In this document: piece by piece, positions 27,844 through 39,381 of the stretch
Numbering within the stretch: position 1 is the first letter of the stretch
Layout: each line of letters begins with the position of its first letter
NCBI GenBank assembly: GCA_004764695.1
Contig: SMSO01000031.1
Span: 60,600 to 124,599, forward strand
Direction of reading: 5' to 3'
Source of the DNA: Schizochytrium sp. TIO01
Lineage: Eukaryota; Sar; Bigyra; Thraustochytrida; Thraustochytriidae
Length of the DNA: 64,000 nt
Position numbers and translations under genes: made by a program
The notes under the pieces: model-generated
The model's database searches: none
Told to the model about the DNA's origin: nothing
What the model saw: only the letters and a program-made list of their open reading frames with translations

Positions 27844-29787
27844 GATGATCGTTTGATTGGGATTTGCCTGAAGGCGATGCGGATAGACACAAAAATCCGT
27901 TTTGATTTTTTGTTTTGAATATAGGCGCTCCAATTGTGGTGGGAAGTAGTCTCAAATGCTATAACTAGAGAGCTTATGCTATTAAAGGAACCTTTTTTAG
28001 GTGAGCGCAGGCACGACTCTTTTAAAGCCCGGCTTCTTAAAGGGGTTTTAAGATAGGAACGTAGGTTCACTAATATCGTGTCGAAATTTACAAAATAGGG
28101 AACACACGCTTTGCCTAGCTTTGATGTTTACTTTACAACATCTAGGAACCTTTCTTGCTGACTTTGTATAGAGCATCTGACCCCTAAATAAGGCAGGGTC
28201 CACACAGGTGCTGCTTTTTTAAAAGTTAGCTGTTCATTTTTTTGCTTCTGTGTTGTAACCGCTCTTTCTTCACAATTATCTATTACAAGAACACTGAGTA
28301 TCTATATGAATAATGAGAGGGTTTTGTGTGTTTTCTTGTTTATTAATCTTAAGTAGAAAAAGAAAGGAAAAAGAAAAGTCAATGTTGGCGGTTCTTGGCT
28401 TGGGAATACAAGTCAATTTGTCACCAATGGTGCTGCATACCTTGCAACGAAACATAACGTTGACAGCAGCTAACGAAGCTGTGCGGTAAAAACAATAGAC
28501 TACATCGCAAGCTGGCGTACACATTTTTGTGAAATTGTTGTGTGCTCAAAAGCCCCGACGAGCGCGCTTACCTACCATAAGTACTTGCACAATGAAGAAT
28601 TTAACAGTAAAGCAGGGGGTGCAGGTTGATTAAGAATTAATACATACTTCCGGTCAGGGTAGTTGATTGAAGGTACTAGTGTAAAAGTATCGGCCAATCT
28701 ATTCATCAACACATTATGCTGCTATCTTCCTGTGTTCCCATGAAGAACAGAACGAGCATGTGCTGGCCGCAATAATCCATAACTGACAGCGTTGATTTAG
28801 AGATTTGCTTTGACCGGGGTCTTTACCTATGTAAAAGAATCGATAGGAGTAACCTTTGACCATCGAGAGTGTCATAAATGCCTTTTGCAAAATTCAAGCA
28901 ATATGACTAGACAAAGCTTCCTGCTAGCTCTGTTCTGGGCAGTGACAAAGTTATTCCATTGAATACAACAAAGTCAGACAAAATTATAGGTACGTAGGTC
29001 CATATGTATTCAAGTCGAAGACTTCGGCCACTCTAACTATTCAGAGGTAAGGGGTTACAAAAAATTTATCTTCGGTAAACACTCAAGCCAAAACACTCAC
29101 TCCTTACATGGACCTTGGCTTGAAACATGTTATAGTTTTGGTTGTGATTGCGACAAAGTAGAGTGGATGATATACAATGTTCAGATGTTTGGCAACTACG
29201 AAAAAGGGGAAGTAAACAAGAGGGGGAAAGTCGCTACCACTACACCCCAACGTTTACAAAGAAGTTTCTCTCATGGCACAGTAGGTAGGTAATTAGGCAC
29301 TAGCACAATCAATCATTAAGAAACATTGTTTTCACTCGTCCAGCCACAATCGAATTCGGATTTAATATCAGTCTGGTAGGGCCTTCCTTTCAATTGGTAA
29401 ATTCCTCTGATTAAGCTGCTTTCCAGTGGACATAATAGTAAAAAATAAAATTACAGTTTTCCATGAACGAAAGCACCTCTCGAGATTATGTAATACAAAA
29501 GCCAGGGCCTGCCCTGGCTCTGGTCTGGTCTGCGAACGCTAAGACCTGCACCATAACTAACATCTGCGGTGCTTCCGCGCAACTGTCACTTCGCGTCCTG
29601 AGCTAAGCGAGGCAAACCAACCTCAAAGCAAAACATTATCGAGCAACCGTTTGGGCAAAACCCGCTGGACGAAGAAGAGCCGCTAGTAAGAAGGGGCGGC
29701 GAGCAAGCCCGTAGTGGGCCAAGCTTGCACAAGTATTGTCTATTGAAACGCCCAAGCTTGGCATCTCTTCGTCTGGTATATCTTACA
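27844..29787. other. Intergenic between divergent genes
   Basis: This separates the minus-strand 7TM gene from the plus-strand coiled-coil gene. An 82-codon frame at 28276-28524 (minus) includes a CKVCSTIGDKLTC stretch but nothing else that would support a gene. GTAGGTAGGTAATTAGGC occurs at about 29281. From 29500 to 29787 the sequence is GC-richer, as expected of the promoter/5' UTR of the coiled-coil gene. Confidence 0.45.
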
Positions 29788-31992
29788 ATGCGATCTTCGC
29801 GGCATGCCCCAAGTCTGAGGTCACACCCGCAAGGACTCTTGTCATCTTCTCTGCGACTCGATCACACAGACGCGCAGAGCCGTGCCCAGGAAAACCTCCA
29901 GCGTGCAAGAATACCCTCTTCGAGTAGTGAGAGGTCAATCCCAACCTCAAACAGATTGGCTATCGGAAGCAAATCTGCTGTAGCGAGAAGGCACAGTAAT
30001 GGTAGCTTTATCTCGGAGCCACGTCGAAACAGTGTAAGTGATGACTTCTATCAAATCGGGCAGAGGCCTGGAGATTTAAATCACAATGCTACCGAGGGCA
30101 ACTCTTTTGTACGTGGTAGACATGGGCTCACAGACGAAGACGATTCTAGCACACCTAGTGTGCATAATTCATCAGCTCAAAGTCTTCAGTATCATCAACA
30201 TGAAGCCAGGCAACAAAGCACAATTGACCCGCAGCGCAGAGACAAACGGCGGATGGAAAAAGAGAGAAAAGTGAATGTTGATCAAGATTTCGAAGATAAT
30301 GACCTTGACTTTTTGGACGACCCTGAAGGCGAGGTTTTAGGAGTAAATGAGGATCCCGCTTCTGTGTCAAGCTTTGGTAAAAGCGAAGGTAATAGAAGAT
30401 TTAAAAGTGCAGACATACTTGGAAGTGAAATTGAGGAGGAGAGTCGTATTGATGGTGGCACGCCAGCGAGAGGCCGTCACCGTACACATGCTATTCGACT
30501 GGGAAGAGGGGTAAGCGTGACAAACCCACAAGCTTCCCATCTAGTTGAAGAAGTAGCAATGCGACTTAAACAGGCTGAAATTCGTGTTTTTGAAGCTGAG
30601 AATCAGAGTCAGGCTCTCGAAGAAGAGGCCCTGGCTCTTCGTCGGATGATTTCTGATCTACAACAAGCGAGAATTCTGGATGCAGAAAAGCGTAACAACG
30701 AGGAAAGCCTCCTTCAGGAGAAGCTTGACAAGGCTTTGGCGGACCTGGATGCTCGTCAACGAGAGCTCGAAACAGTACGCCAAGCAAATGAAGCTGCCCA
30801 AGCTCGGGTTCAAGAACTACAAAAAGAGGAAACTGAAAAGGAACGTAAGCTTACTCATGAGTGCAGTAATTTTGAAGAGCAAGTCCGGGCCGAACGCTCA
30901 AAATTTGCAAAGTTGAAGGCCGAGGCTGAAGAGCTAGAGGCTCTAGCGCAACAAGAAAAAAAAGTTGCAACACAAAAACTTGCTGATGCTCATACTCAAT
31001 TGGAGACGGAAACTGAGCGCGCCCGTGAAGCCAGCGCAGCGCTTCAAAAAGCTAGTGCAGAACGTGAAAGGCTACATCAGGCATTAGACGCGCTTCGTGA
31101 TCAAAAACGAGACTTGAGCGACCTTGTGGCAGCTGCACGTCGAGCTGAAACCGAGTCAAAAGCTGCTTTACAGGAAGCAGAAAATCGAGTTAAAGCTGCA
31201 GAACTTTCGCAGCAAGATGCAGACGAGCAACGAAAGCACCTCGAGGTTCAGCTTGCACAAAGTGCGCGTGTTCTCGAGGACTCAAGAGCTGAACGAGAAC
31301 AACTAATGCGCCAGCTAGAGCGTATACGGACCGAAAATGGTGACCTTGAGCGAGAGCTTGAGCGTCTCGGGGAAAATAAAATTAATCATTCTCAACAGAC
31401 AGAGAGTTTAAGACGCCAGTTAGAAGATGCGAAAGATGAGGCTCGTCGCAGTGCAGAGCGAGCACGAACTACGGAAGCAAGGATGCGCCAGGAGCAGCAT
31501 TTCTCTATTAGTAAACTGGAGCATGAAAACCAACTACTACGGCATGAGGTTGAGCGACTCCAAGCGAGTTTGCAACAGACGCAAAACGCAAATACAGCAA
31601 CGCAATCGAGTGCGCGTGCTGCAAGGTTAGAGGTTGAGCGAATCGCTCAGGCTCTTCAGCGAGGTCAGATTGCATCAACCTCACTTGCACAGGAACTTCA
31701 AGAAAAACAACGGGTTCAAGCTCAGGTGCAATCTTTGCAACGTGAGGTCGAGACCCTTCGTGCATCGAAAGAGTCAGTAATTCAGCGCGCTCAGCAATTT
31801 AAGCGAGAGCTTCAGCGTAAAGCAGATGATGTGCACCGGTTATCTCGCATTGCTGAAGAACTTCAAAGTCAATTGCGCTTTACCGAGCAAGAAAAGGAAG
31901 AAATTTCCCGTCGCCATCGTCAGAATCTTCAAGCCAAGGATGCTGAAAATACTTATGTTTGGCACAAGCTCGAACAAGCTCTTCGGATGTAG
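29788..31992 (+). CDS. Large coiled-coil protein
   Basis: About 734 aa from the ATG at 29788. The first 260 residues are Ser/Arg-rich and disordered-looking (MRSSRHAPSLRSH...). They include a very acidic stretch (DQDFEDNDLDFLDDPEGE). From about residue 265 to the end the protein is an almost unbroken heptad-rich coiled coil, rich in Glu, Gln, Arg, Leu and Ala (LEEEALALRRMISDLQQA, LERIRTENGDLERELERL). No catalytic motif is seen. The layout resembles centrosomal, basal-body or rootletin-like structural proteins, but coiled coils look alike and I would not name it. The frame continues 21 codons upstream of the ATG without another ATG, so an upstream exon cannot be excluded. Confidence 0.75.
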   Translation: MRSSRHAPSLRSHPQGLLSSSLRLDHTDAQSRAQENLQRARIPSSSSERSIPTSNRLAIGSKSAVARRHSNGSFISEPRRNSVSDDFYQIGQRPGDLNHNATEGNSFVRGRHGLTDEDDSSTPSVHNSSAQSLQYHQHEARQQSTIDPQRRDKRRMEKERKVNVDQDFEDNDLDFLDDPEGEVLGVNEDPASVSSFGKSEGNRRFKSADILGSEIEEESRIDGGTPARGRHRTHAIRLGRGVSVTNPQASHLVEEVAMRLKQAEIRVFEAENQSQALEEEALALRRMISDLQQARILDAEKRNNEESLLQEKLDKALADLDARQRELETVRQANEAAQARVQELQKEETEKERKLTHECSNFEEQVRAERSKFAKLKAEAEELEALAQQEKKVATQKLADAHTQLETETERAREASAALQKASAERERLHQALDALRDQKRDLSDLVAAARRAETESKAALQEAENRVKAAELSQQDADEQRKHLEVQLAQSARVLEDSRAEREQLMRQLERIRTENGDLERELERLGENKINHSQQTESLRRQLEDAKDEARRSAERARTTEARMRQEQHFSISKLEHENQLLRHEVERLQASLQQTQNANTATQSSARAARLEVERIAQALQRGQIASTSLAQELQEKQRVQAQVQSLQREVETLRASKESVIQRAQQFKRELQRKADDVHRLSRIAEELQSQLRFTEQEKEEISRRHRQNLQAKDAENTYVWHKLEQALRM

Positions 31993-32969
31993 AAAAGGTG
32001 TCTTACTTACGTTTCCTTTCATCATTGATTACTGGTCTATGTTCCCTTTTGCCTCCTTTGTGTAGATCTATGTACATACGTACGCATGAAGAGCCTGTGT
32101 GATGGGTTCTTTACTTTCACCACTTGTTTTTGGTTTCTTCTCCAAGTCTGTCGAAGTTAAACTTAAATGCTCGACATATTTACTTTCTCGTCTCATGTTT
32201 CCAACAGTCTATAAAGGCTACCTTTCTATATTTCTCAATTTAATCATTTTGCTTCAAAAAGTGAAATGATAATTTCAATATTTTGGCGTGTCAACTGTTA
32301 CATCTTGCAAATGCTTTCAAATACGTTTGGATATTGCCCGTAAAGGGTAAAACTCCAAAAGCAAGCAACGAATGATACAAACGTCTGTGGTCTTTATGAT
32401 GTATCAATGCTGTTTAGTTTTTATTGCTGAGACCAGGTCATGTAAATAAGACAATACCATAGCCATTTCCACACCAACATAAATTTAAAAGTATTAGAGA
32501 TAGTCTAGAAAAGGTACTAGATAATAGGATAGCAGAGGTTGAGGCCAAGCGCCTCAGGACTGAAAGCCTCTACAACAAGTTGAAGTGAATATGCAAGGGC
32601 AACATCTGAGTTTCTAGTTGCGAAAACACGTTTCGGTTATGCGTAATACAAATAAAGAATGTTTAAGTCTTTTAACTATAATATAAATCGGTTTAGCTTG
32701 GTATCCATTTCTAAGGCCAGCAGACTGCTAACTGGAAAAACCTAGGTATACAATGTCTTCTTAAGACTTCATCATGCTTTCCAAGCATTTTCCCTTCCCC
32801 TTCCTGACCAGGTAGAGTTTCAGCATTACTAGAAGGGAGAACTAGAAAGATCTATAATAGGAGTAGTTGATCAATATTTGGTCCATTAAATAAAAGAGTG
32901 AATCACTTTACTTTTGAAATGTGATACCTCTCTTCCAGATTAACTGCTTTGTAAAAGCAAGCAATGCAT
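31993..32969. other. Intergenic between convergent genes
   Basis: Holds the 3' flanks of the coiled-coil gene and of 7TM paralogue 2. AT-rich; I see no gene. Confidence 0.5.
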
Positions 32970-33929
32970 CTAAGACAAAACTTTGTCTAAACTTGGACGT
33001 GGCTTTTCGGATTGACTTGAAATGCTCTCAGGAATACAAAGTGCAGTAGTAATTTGCTGATTGCATTCTGAAGCTACATAAGCATTCGACTGAGTATAAG
33101 AGTTTAATATGGCCGTATTTGCAATCTGGCGAGCTGCACTCATGCTGCAAGATCTCAAGTTTTTTGACGTCTTGATATAAGTCTTCTTCCATATATCTAC
33201 ATTTGTATTCATTTCGTGTCGAGCACTCGCATATATAATATAGATACATAAACAGTGGACTTGATAATCGAGAGCAGCAAGAAAGCGAATCTTGCTTGCA
33301 TCTGTTCTACTTTCAGCCATTTCAACAAGTGTGCAAGCTGTGGAGCATACAGGAATTACTGAGATGATTACAATTCGTGAAACTGCATGACGTGCTTCTC
33401 TGGTCACGAAATTGGATGGCTTCAAATAGAAGAAGAAAAGCATAAAGCAAGTAAGAACGTCCAAAGCCGAGAACATAATTTCATCCAAGTATAGCCACAG
33501 GCCATCTCCAAAGCTGATCACACAGGCTCCATCTTCGACATAGCTCTCATAAATTACGAGTGCTTTGCCGACATTCAGGAGAAAGGTCAGTAGTAAGTAA
33601 AACTTGAGACAGTTTATTACTAGTTTGGATCGATTTGAAGTTGCCAGGGCAATTTCCAGCCGAAATATGTATGTATACCCCATTAGAACACGCGTGCCAT
33701 AGAGGCTTGCAGCAAGCAATTTCAGATACACCGGGCAGACTGCCAGAAAAATAGCATTTGGGACCAGGAGCAACTCAAGAACATCGAGAAACGGAAGAGC
33801 AACGAGAATAAACTGTATTTGACGTCGCTTCGTAGTTGCCTCAATCAACTGTGAAGTATAATACACATCAGGTCCAAGAGCAAGACAAGCTACCAATCCC
33901 GTAAAACGGAGCCATGCCGTGGCATCCAT
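32970..33929 (-). CDS. GPCR-like 7TM protein, paralogue 2
   Basis: 319 aa starting MDATAWLRFTG. Seven hydrophobic segments fall at about residues 7-24, 39-58, 64-92, 110-130, 147-168, 184-204 and 216-235. Family hallmarks: Cys before TM3 (AVCPVYLKLLA), Cys in the loop before TM5 (EDGACVISFGDGLW), the R-x-E motif at the end of TM3 (FRLEIALA), LNVGKALVIYES in TM4 and LDEIMFSALDVLTCFML in TM5. The tail of about 80 residues is Ser/Asn-rich and likely cytoplasmic. Ligand and partner are unknown. The closest relative in the window is paralogue 3. Confidence 0.82.
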   Translation of the reverse strand: MDATAWLRFTGLVACLALGPDVYYTSQLIEATTKRRQIQFILVALPFLDVLELLLVPNAIFLAVCPVYLKLLAASLYGTRVLMGYTYIFRLEIALATSNRSKLVINCLKFYLLLTFLLNVGKALVIYESYVEDGACVISFGDGLWLYLDEIMFSALDVLTCFMLFFFYLKPSNFVTREARHAVSRIVIISVIPVCSTACTLVEMAESRTDASKIRFLAALDYQVHCLCIYIIYASARHEMNTNVDIWKKTYIKTSKNLRSCSMSAARQIANTAILNSYTQSNAYVASECNQQITTALCIPESISSQSEKPRPSLDKVLS

Positions 33930-36714
33930 ACTAGATTTATCTCAGGGTCAGGTTATACAAAGTAGACACTGGTCAATACGACCGTCGCCTTCGGAATGAG
34001 ATTCCGAAGCTACTCTAAGTTTTCGCACAGCCTCGAATAAATTTATGCACCAACTATGGGCTAAATTTCTTTTGCTCTGAAGCATTCGGTTTAGTGTTAC
34101 ATTCGGTCTGCCCTATTCCAGAGGTCACATAAAATCCTATCTCAAGAAGAGGAAGAATCCGTATATGCTCTCTCCATGGTGGGATTGGTTGCCACCCTCA
34201 TTGTTTTCTTTCTTGGGTACAGATCCATAGATTTCGACAAAGAAATAAGGACAAAGTTTCGATCCATTCTAGGCTCTACTTAGGGCGCCTAAAAATGAGT
34301 ACAGGTTATACTTCATGAAAGATAGGGCAAAGAGAATATTTCAGCATCTAACGGATTCCTCCTCTCATGTTACTGATAAAAGTCCTTTCTTTCAATACTT
34401 TTTTCATGAGGAAGATAAAGAACTCGTGGTAATTTGTTCTTTAAAAAACTAGAATAGCTGAATTTATTTAGGCCTGTGCATCAATTAATTTAATTTTTTT
34501 TTTTAAAATTGTGTATCATAAGGACAACTTGAATTTGGAAGGGGCATGCAGGGTGCGTGCGCGTATCTTATTTTAGACGAGTCTGTACAACAAACAAGCT
34601 TGATGTCAGTTGATGTTCAGAATTTACCATGTTCGTTGTCGGTATCTGCTCGCAAGCCTACCTGAATAGGGACGTCTTTCTATTATTATTTAAATTTATT
34701 GAATTAAAAAAAAAATAGGGTCAAAAATTTGAATAAAGAAACCTATACTTATTTTTAAAAATTAGAAAACCATATTACTAGTCATACCTAAGTACTATTT
34801 TATTTTATTTTATTTTATGTTTAAAGTGATTATTTTCTTGTATCGGCAACGAATACAAAACTAAAAGACTGTTGTTGTTGTTATTGTTGTTGTTGTTTTT
34901 AGCTTTTGTAGCAGAATCATAGAACTTGTGTAGAGTAACTCTATCGTGCCCACTCAAGTGGTAATATGACATAATCAACGCCGTTCTATTGCACCAGCTT
35001 TAAACTAGTATCCTAACCTGTCCGAGGCTAGCTTGGTGGGTGATTTTGAGGGTGCCAATTTCATTTTTCATTTTTCATTTTTCATTAAAATTTCAAACCA
35101 AATAAACTTCACTGCAGTTATACAAATGGGCAGGACCAAGGTGGAAGATATACAGCCTATAGAGGGCTACCAAACTTCAAGAAAATCCGTTCATTTTGAA
35201 TGAACCCGTTCGGCTTGTGGTCAGAAAGACGCATACGACAATATTTACTCTATAATCTTTCAGAACAGGTCGTATCGTTCAAAATCTTTAAATAAGGGCT
35301 CTCTTCAAAAGAGAAGGAAAGGCAGGGAGGGCTACATAGCATTTAGATGATAGTCTGTGTAACACATGAGATAGGAAAATCTGTTCAAAACCTTTCTGTA
35401 AGTAGGCGCCTTTGGTTATGAAGGAGAGAATGAGTAAGTGAACTACAAGAACATTTTGTGGTAAAATGTTGTTATACTTTTAATGAAAGATAAATTTGGT
35501 CCGCTAGAGGTTGGCCATGAAGATTGAGGCAACATACTTGGTGAAGGATCTAAGAAGGCTTAACAGTGCACGATTATCTATAGCTTAAAGACTTAGAAAT
35601 ATGCTCCTGTCCTTGGAAATAGTTACAAAGGCAGACTAGATTATGTTATAATCATGAGACTAAGACAACTTGATCTGTAATAGGCACATCTGACAAAGTT
35701 AGATCAACTCGTCTCTACAACTATCTCTACAACTATTTATTCAGATTTCTCCATACTTATGTATGCACACTTTTGGTACATGGATTCTCAACCACACAAG
35801 TCTGGTTGTCCAGGTCTTGTTCCTATGTAAGTCCTAATTTTAAAGGTCTTACAATAGAATGCCTAGACTATGACAATGTCTTGTAAACTAGTTCCTTCGA
35901 TTGAAGATCTCAGCAATACTTGCAACCTCCTTGTCTCAGTATATAGTCACGATTCGATGCTGCTAATATTTCTATGCTTATCTTTATTACTGAATAAGAG
36001 GGTAAATGTTTGTTTTAAAGAGGAAAGGATTACTTTACAAAGCCTCTCACAAATCTACAATTTCAGATGTTTTGAAAAGACACGCAAGAGCTTCAGTCAG
36101 CACCTCATTGAGTGAGAAAAGCAATTATTACTTCAACAGACTTTTCAAAAACCTGAGTTGTGTACATAATTTCAAAAATTCTGCTTTGCAAAACTTTGCA
36201 AATACTCTTAGAATCGATAATTTTACAGTAGAACGATAGCACGTCATAGGCGATGCGACTCGTTACACTCTTTCCTTCTAAACACCTATAAATTTGGGTT
36301 TCTAGCAGATTCTCATAAGAGATGCAGTGATGATGAACATCTTCATTTATTTGGTATCCTTTATGATTCGAGTTTGAAGGCTTTTGAGCAATATACCGTA
36401 GACGAAAACTTCCCTTGACCTTTGGCCTTTAATAGACTCATGAGAATGTTTCAGCATACACATTATTATTGAAAATATCGCATTCAATAATTATGCGCAT
36501 TCCATTGTAAATGCCAAAGCAAAGGCTCATCGGCAAAGCGATCGGGATAGAAATGTACAATAAACAGGCATGGTTCCATAACAATCTTTAAATAGCTTCG
36601 TTTTTCTGTAACATAACTTATTCTAGAATGTTCAAGCTGTTTTAAAAATTGTTCATTTCTAAAATGCATTACGACACGGCAAGATCTCATGTCATTTTTC
36701 GGTCTGGGCCTGAT
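33930..36714. other. Intergenic, AT-rich, 2.8 kb
   Basis: No supported gene. Short simple repeats: (TTTTA)n near 34798-34820, (TTG)n near 34868-34900 and four (CATTTTT) units near 35059-35090. Frames at 35870-36240 and 36484-36690 are short and of low complexity. Confidence 0.5.
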
Positions 36715-37566
36715 TCATGAATTTAAGTTACTCATTTCCTCTGAATGAATTGATGCCCTACCTGTTATGATTGGTTGTTCAAGGGGTTCAATTTTGTATC
36801 GAGCACCAACAGACGACGGGGCAAAACTTTCATTAGCCATGCTACCTTCCACGTCTTGACGAGCTCCAGCATAAACTATGAATAGACACAGCGTGTGAAT
36901 TTGAAAATCAATAGCTGTAACATACTGCGCTGTAGATGGATCCACAAGCATTTGGGTTAAGGCGCTAAAGGTAGACAGGATTGGCGCCAAAGATATTAAC
37001 AGGATTCTCTTTATCATATCACGGGCACCAGCTTCACGAAATACAGGAGATGTTTGAGAAATATACCAAAGCATCACAAAAGTAAAAATGTCCAGAAAGC
37101 TAAACATAAACTCATCAAGATAAATCCAAAGACCATCTCCAAAATCAATCTTGCAGTATGTATCTTCCCAGGAGCTGCTGTAAAAGACTAATGCCTTGCC
37201 TATGTTTAGAGCAAAGGTAATTAGCAAGTATATTTTTAAACACCCAAGCACAGTAGTCTGTACTCGACTTTGGCCCTGGACACTCAGAGCAAGTTCGGCT
37301 CGGAAAAGATAAGAATATCCTATAAGAACTCGGGCACTGTATAAGGCTACTGCAAGTAACTTGAGATACATTGGGCAGGTCGCCTTCGAAACCGTTATCG
37401 ATAAGACCAAGTCGAAAAGGTTGAGAGTCGGAAGGGCGACGACAATAGTGGATATAACTCTTCGCTTAAAGGGTTCATCAATGGTTCGGATGGTTGCTGC
37501 AACATCTGGTGCCAAGGCAACAGAAAACATGAAACCAAGAAACCGTGCATAACTGCTTCCGTCCAT
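36715..37566 (-). CDS. GPCR-like 7TM protein, paralogue 3
   Basis: 283 aa from the ATG at 37566 (MDGSSYARFLGFMF), preferred over an ATG-like start 10 codons upstream because it aligns with paralogue 2 (MDATAWLRFTG). It has seven TM segments, the Cys pair (ATCPMYLKLLA and EDTYCKIDFGDGLW), FRAELAL at the TM3 end, LNIGKALVFYSSS in TM4 and LDEFMFSFLDIFTFVML in TM5. The C-tail is short (about 45 residues) and Ser-rich. An orphan receptor-like protein of unknown ligand. Confidence 0.82.
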   Translation of the reverse strand: MDGSSYARFLGFMFSVALAPDVAATIRTIDEPFKRRVISTIVVALPTLNLFDLVLSITVSKATCPMYLKLLAVALYSARVLIGYSYLFRAELALSVQGQSRVQTTVLGCLKIYLLITFALNIGKALVFYSSSWEDTYCKIDFGDGLWIYLDEFMFSFLDIFTFVMLWYISQTSPVFREAGARDMIKRILLISLAPILSTFSALTQMLVDPSTAQYVTAIDFQIHTLCLFIVYAGARQDVEGSMANESFAPSSVGARYKIEPLEQPIITGRASIHSEEMSNLNS

Positions 37567-38529
37567 TTTATCGAAGGTCTTGACAAAGGTTACCACGTAG
37601 GAAGCTTCGTGTTTTGCATTCTTGCTACAAAACTATTGTGCCATTGATGTCTTAAAGATTTGCAACAAAATTTGTGTTTAAGATTCATGAATTATAGTAG
37701 GTTTATCAAATATTCAAGATTAGCGCTTTAAATCCGTTACCAAAGTCGATGCACACCTTTGTGACTCGATTCTTCAATATATAGACCTTATGCCTCATCT
37801 CGAAAGTAAAAAGTACAACAAACTCAATGAAGTAACCTTCTTGGAGCTGCTTGTGAATATGTTATTTGCAAGTTTGTATAGAAAGATGCTAAGCTAATCA
37901 GTGTATTTTTTCTTTCTTTTTTTCTCATATAGCCAAAGGGTCTATTTTCATTATGAATAGTTGCTAGGTACGTGCTCGTTCAAAGTCCTCAAACCAAGCT
38001 TAACCAAGTTTGAATATGTTTGAAACCTTGACTCACTCGCAGATCACAGAAAAGGGGAACTGCTTTCGAATAGTGAGTCATCATCGTGCACTTGTTCTTT
38101 TCGTTGCTTTACTTTTTCGAAAAGAGAGAGAGATATCGAGAAGGAAAAAAAAGAAAAAGAACCATTATTATTAACAATAATATTTACTGCTAACTAGCTA
38201 CCTATCTACTCGCGAAATTCGAATCCTGGCTTTCATCTAGGTATGCAGAGACATTTGTTGATTTGAAAACAGTACAGTTTGTGCTTAATCAAAATTTAAT
38301 AAAAGATCAGAAGGTAATAAGAAGGTTATACTTTTGGTAGTAGAGATAAGAGTGTGTGCTACAAGTTTGAAGCTTCACCAAGACCGCTATCATCATATGC
38401 CAATATTCTATAAATCACAGAGAAATTTATTTAGGTACTTGCAGTCGTGCAAATCCCCGTTGAGCATTATTTGCTGAAACCTGATGTGCACTCTCGTGAA
38501 ATTATTAGATTGTAATGCACTAATGGAGA
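37567..38529. other. Intergenic between tandem 7TM genes
   Basis: The spacer of about 960 nt between paralogues 3 and 4 is AT-rich with a GAGAGAGA run near 38124. It should contain the promoter of paralogue 3 and the 3' UTR of paralogue 4. No gene seen. Confidence 0.5.
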
Positions 38530-39381
38530 TTATTGTGAAGACGAAAATTTGGTGCTGGGGCTAGAACCGAGTGTTTTTTGGATACCTCCGTTCGGAAGAC
38601 TTGGCCTTGAGCCGTTCAATACTGGGTAGGTTCGATCTTTCAGCTTTGGAAGCTGCTTTGTTCGCCCTTGTGCGAATACAAAAAATAGGCAGATTATGTG
38701 AATCTGCAAGTCGATATTTCCTGAATAAGTTTTGGTGGGATCAATCATGACTTGGATTGATGTTGCAATTGTTGATATCATGGGGAAAATTGAAATGTAA
38801 AGAACACGTCCTAGAACTTGCTTGACTAGACCACCCTTTTTACCAATTTCGAGCGTTGACTTATGCATGTTGTAGAAGCTAAGCAACATTGCAAATGTTA
38901 AGACGTCTGCAAGTGAAAACATTATTTCATCGAGTATCTGCCAGATTCCCTCCCCTAGATATAGTGTACAGCGGCCATTCTCATCAAACTCACTGCTGTA
39001 TAAAATCACAGCTTTACCAACATTTAAAACAAATGCAAGAAAAAGGTAGGCATGCAATAATCGAAGAATACGCACGATAGTTAAGGTCTTTATAGTGAGA
39101 CGCAGTGCAAGCTCAACGCGAATGCAGTACAAGTACCCTATAAGGACCCTGGCAGCACACGTTGTTGCAGCAATAAAGGATGAGAAAATCGGGCAAAACG
39201 CAGATATGTACACTAATGAGAAAAACATGAGTAAGTTCAAAAGGGCGAGCATTACAATAACAAACAAAACGCGATTCCTCGTATATTTATCTTTGATGCT
39301 CCTAAGTGTGTCCATTATATCAGGCAGTGTAGCAAGAATGATCATCAAGCCGAGCAACCGCATCCAAGCTTGGATAATCAT
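38530..39381 (-). CDS. GPCR-like 7TM protein, paralogue 4
   Basis: 283 aa from the ATG at 39381 (MIIQAWMRLLGLMI). It shares seven TM segments, the Cys pair (AFCPIFSSFIA and ENGRCTLYLGEGIW), IRVELALR at the TM3 end, LNVGKAVILYSSE in TM4 and LDEIMFSLADVLTFAML in TM5 with the other members. The tail is Ser/Pro/Lys-rich. All four genes have the same orientation and no introns, consistent with duplication from one ancestor followed by strong divergence. Confidence 0.82.
   Translation of the reverse strand: MIIQAWMRLLGLMIILATLPDIMDTLRSIKDKYTRNRVLFVIVMLALLNLLMFFSLVYISAFCPIFSSFIAATTCAARVLIGYLYCIRVELALRLTIKTLTIVRILRLLHAYLFLAFVLNVGKAVILYSSEFDENGRCTLYLGEGIWQILDEIMFSLADVLTFAMLLSFYNMHKSTLEIGKKGGLVKQVLGRVLYISIFPMISTIATSIQVMIDPTKTYSGNIDLQIHIICLFFVFAQGRTKQLPKLKDRTYPVLNGSRPSLPNGGIQKTLGSSPSTKFSSSQ

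Noticed and set aside
28276-28524. Minus-strand frame with CKVCSTIGDKLTC
   Set aside because: Too short, single CxxC, no support for a zinc domain or start.
38215-38235. B-box-like TTCGAATCC
   Set aside because: No matching tRNA body upstream or acceptor stem.
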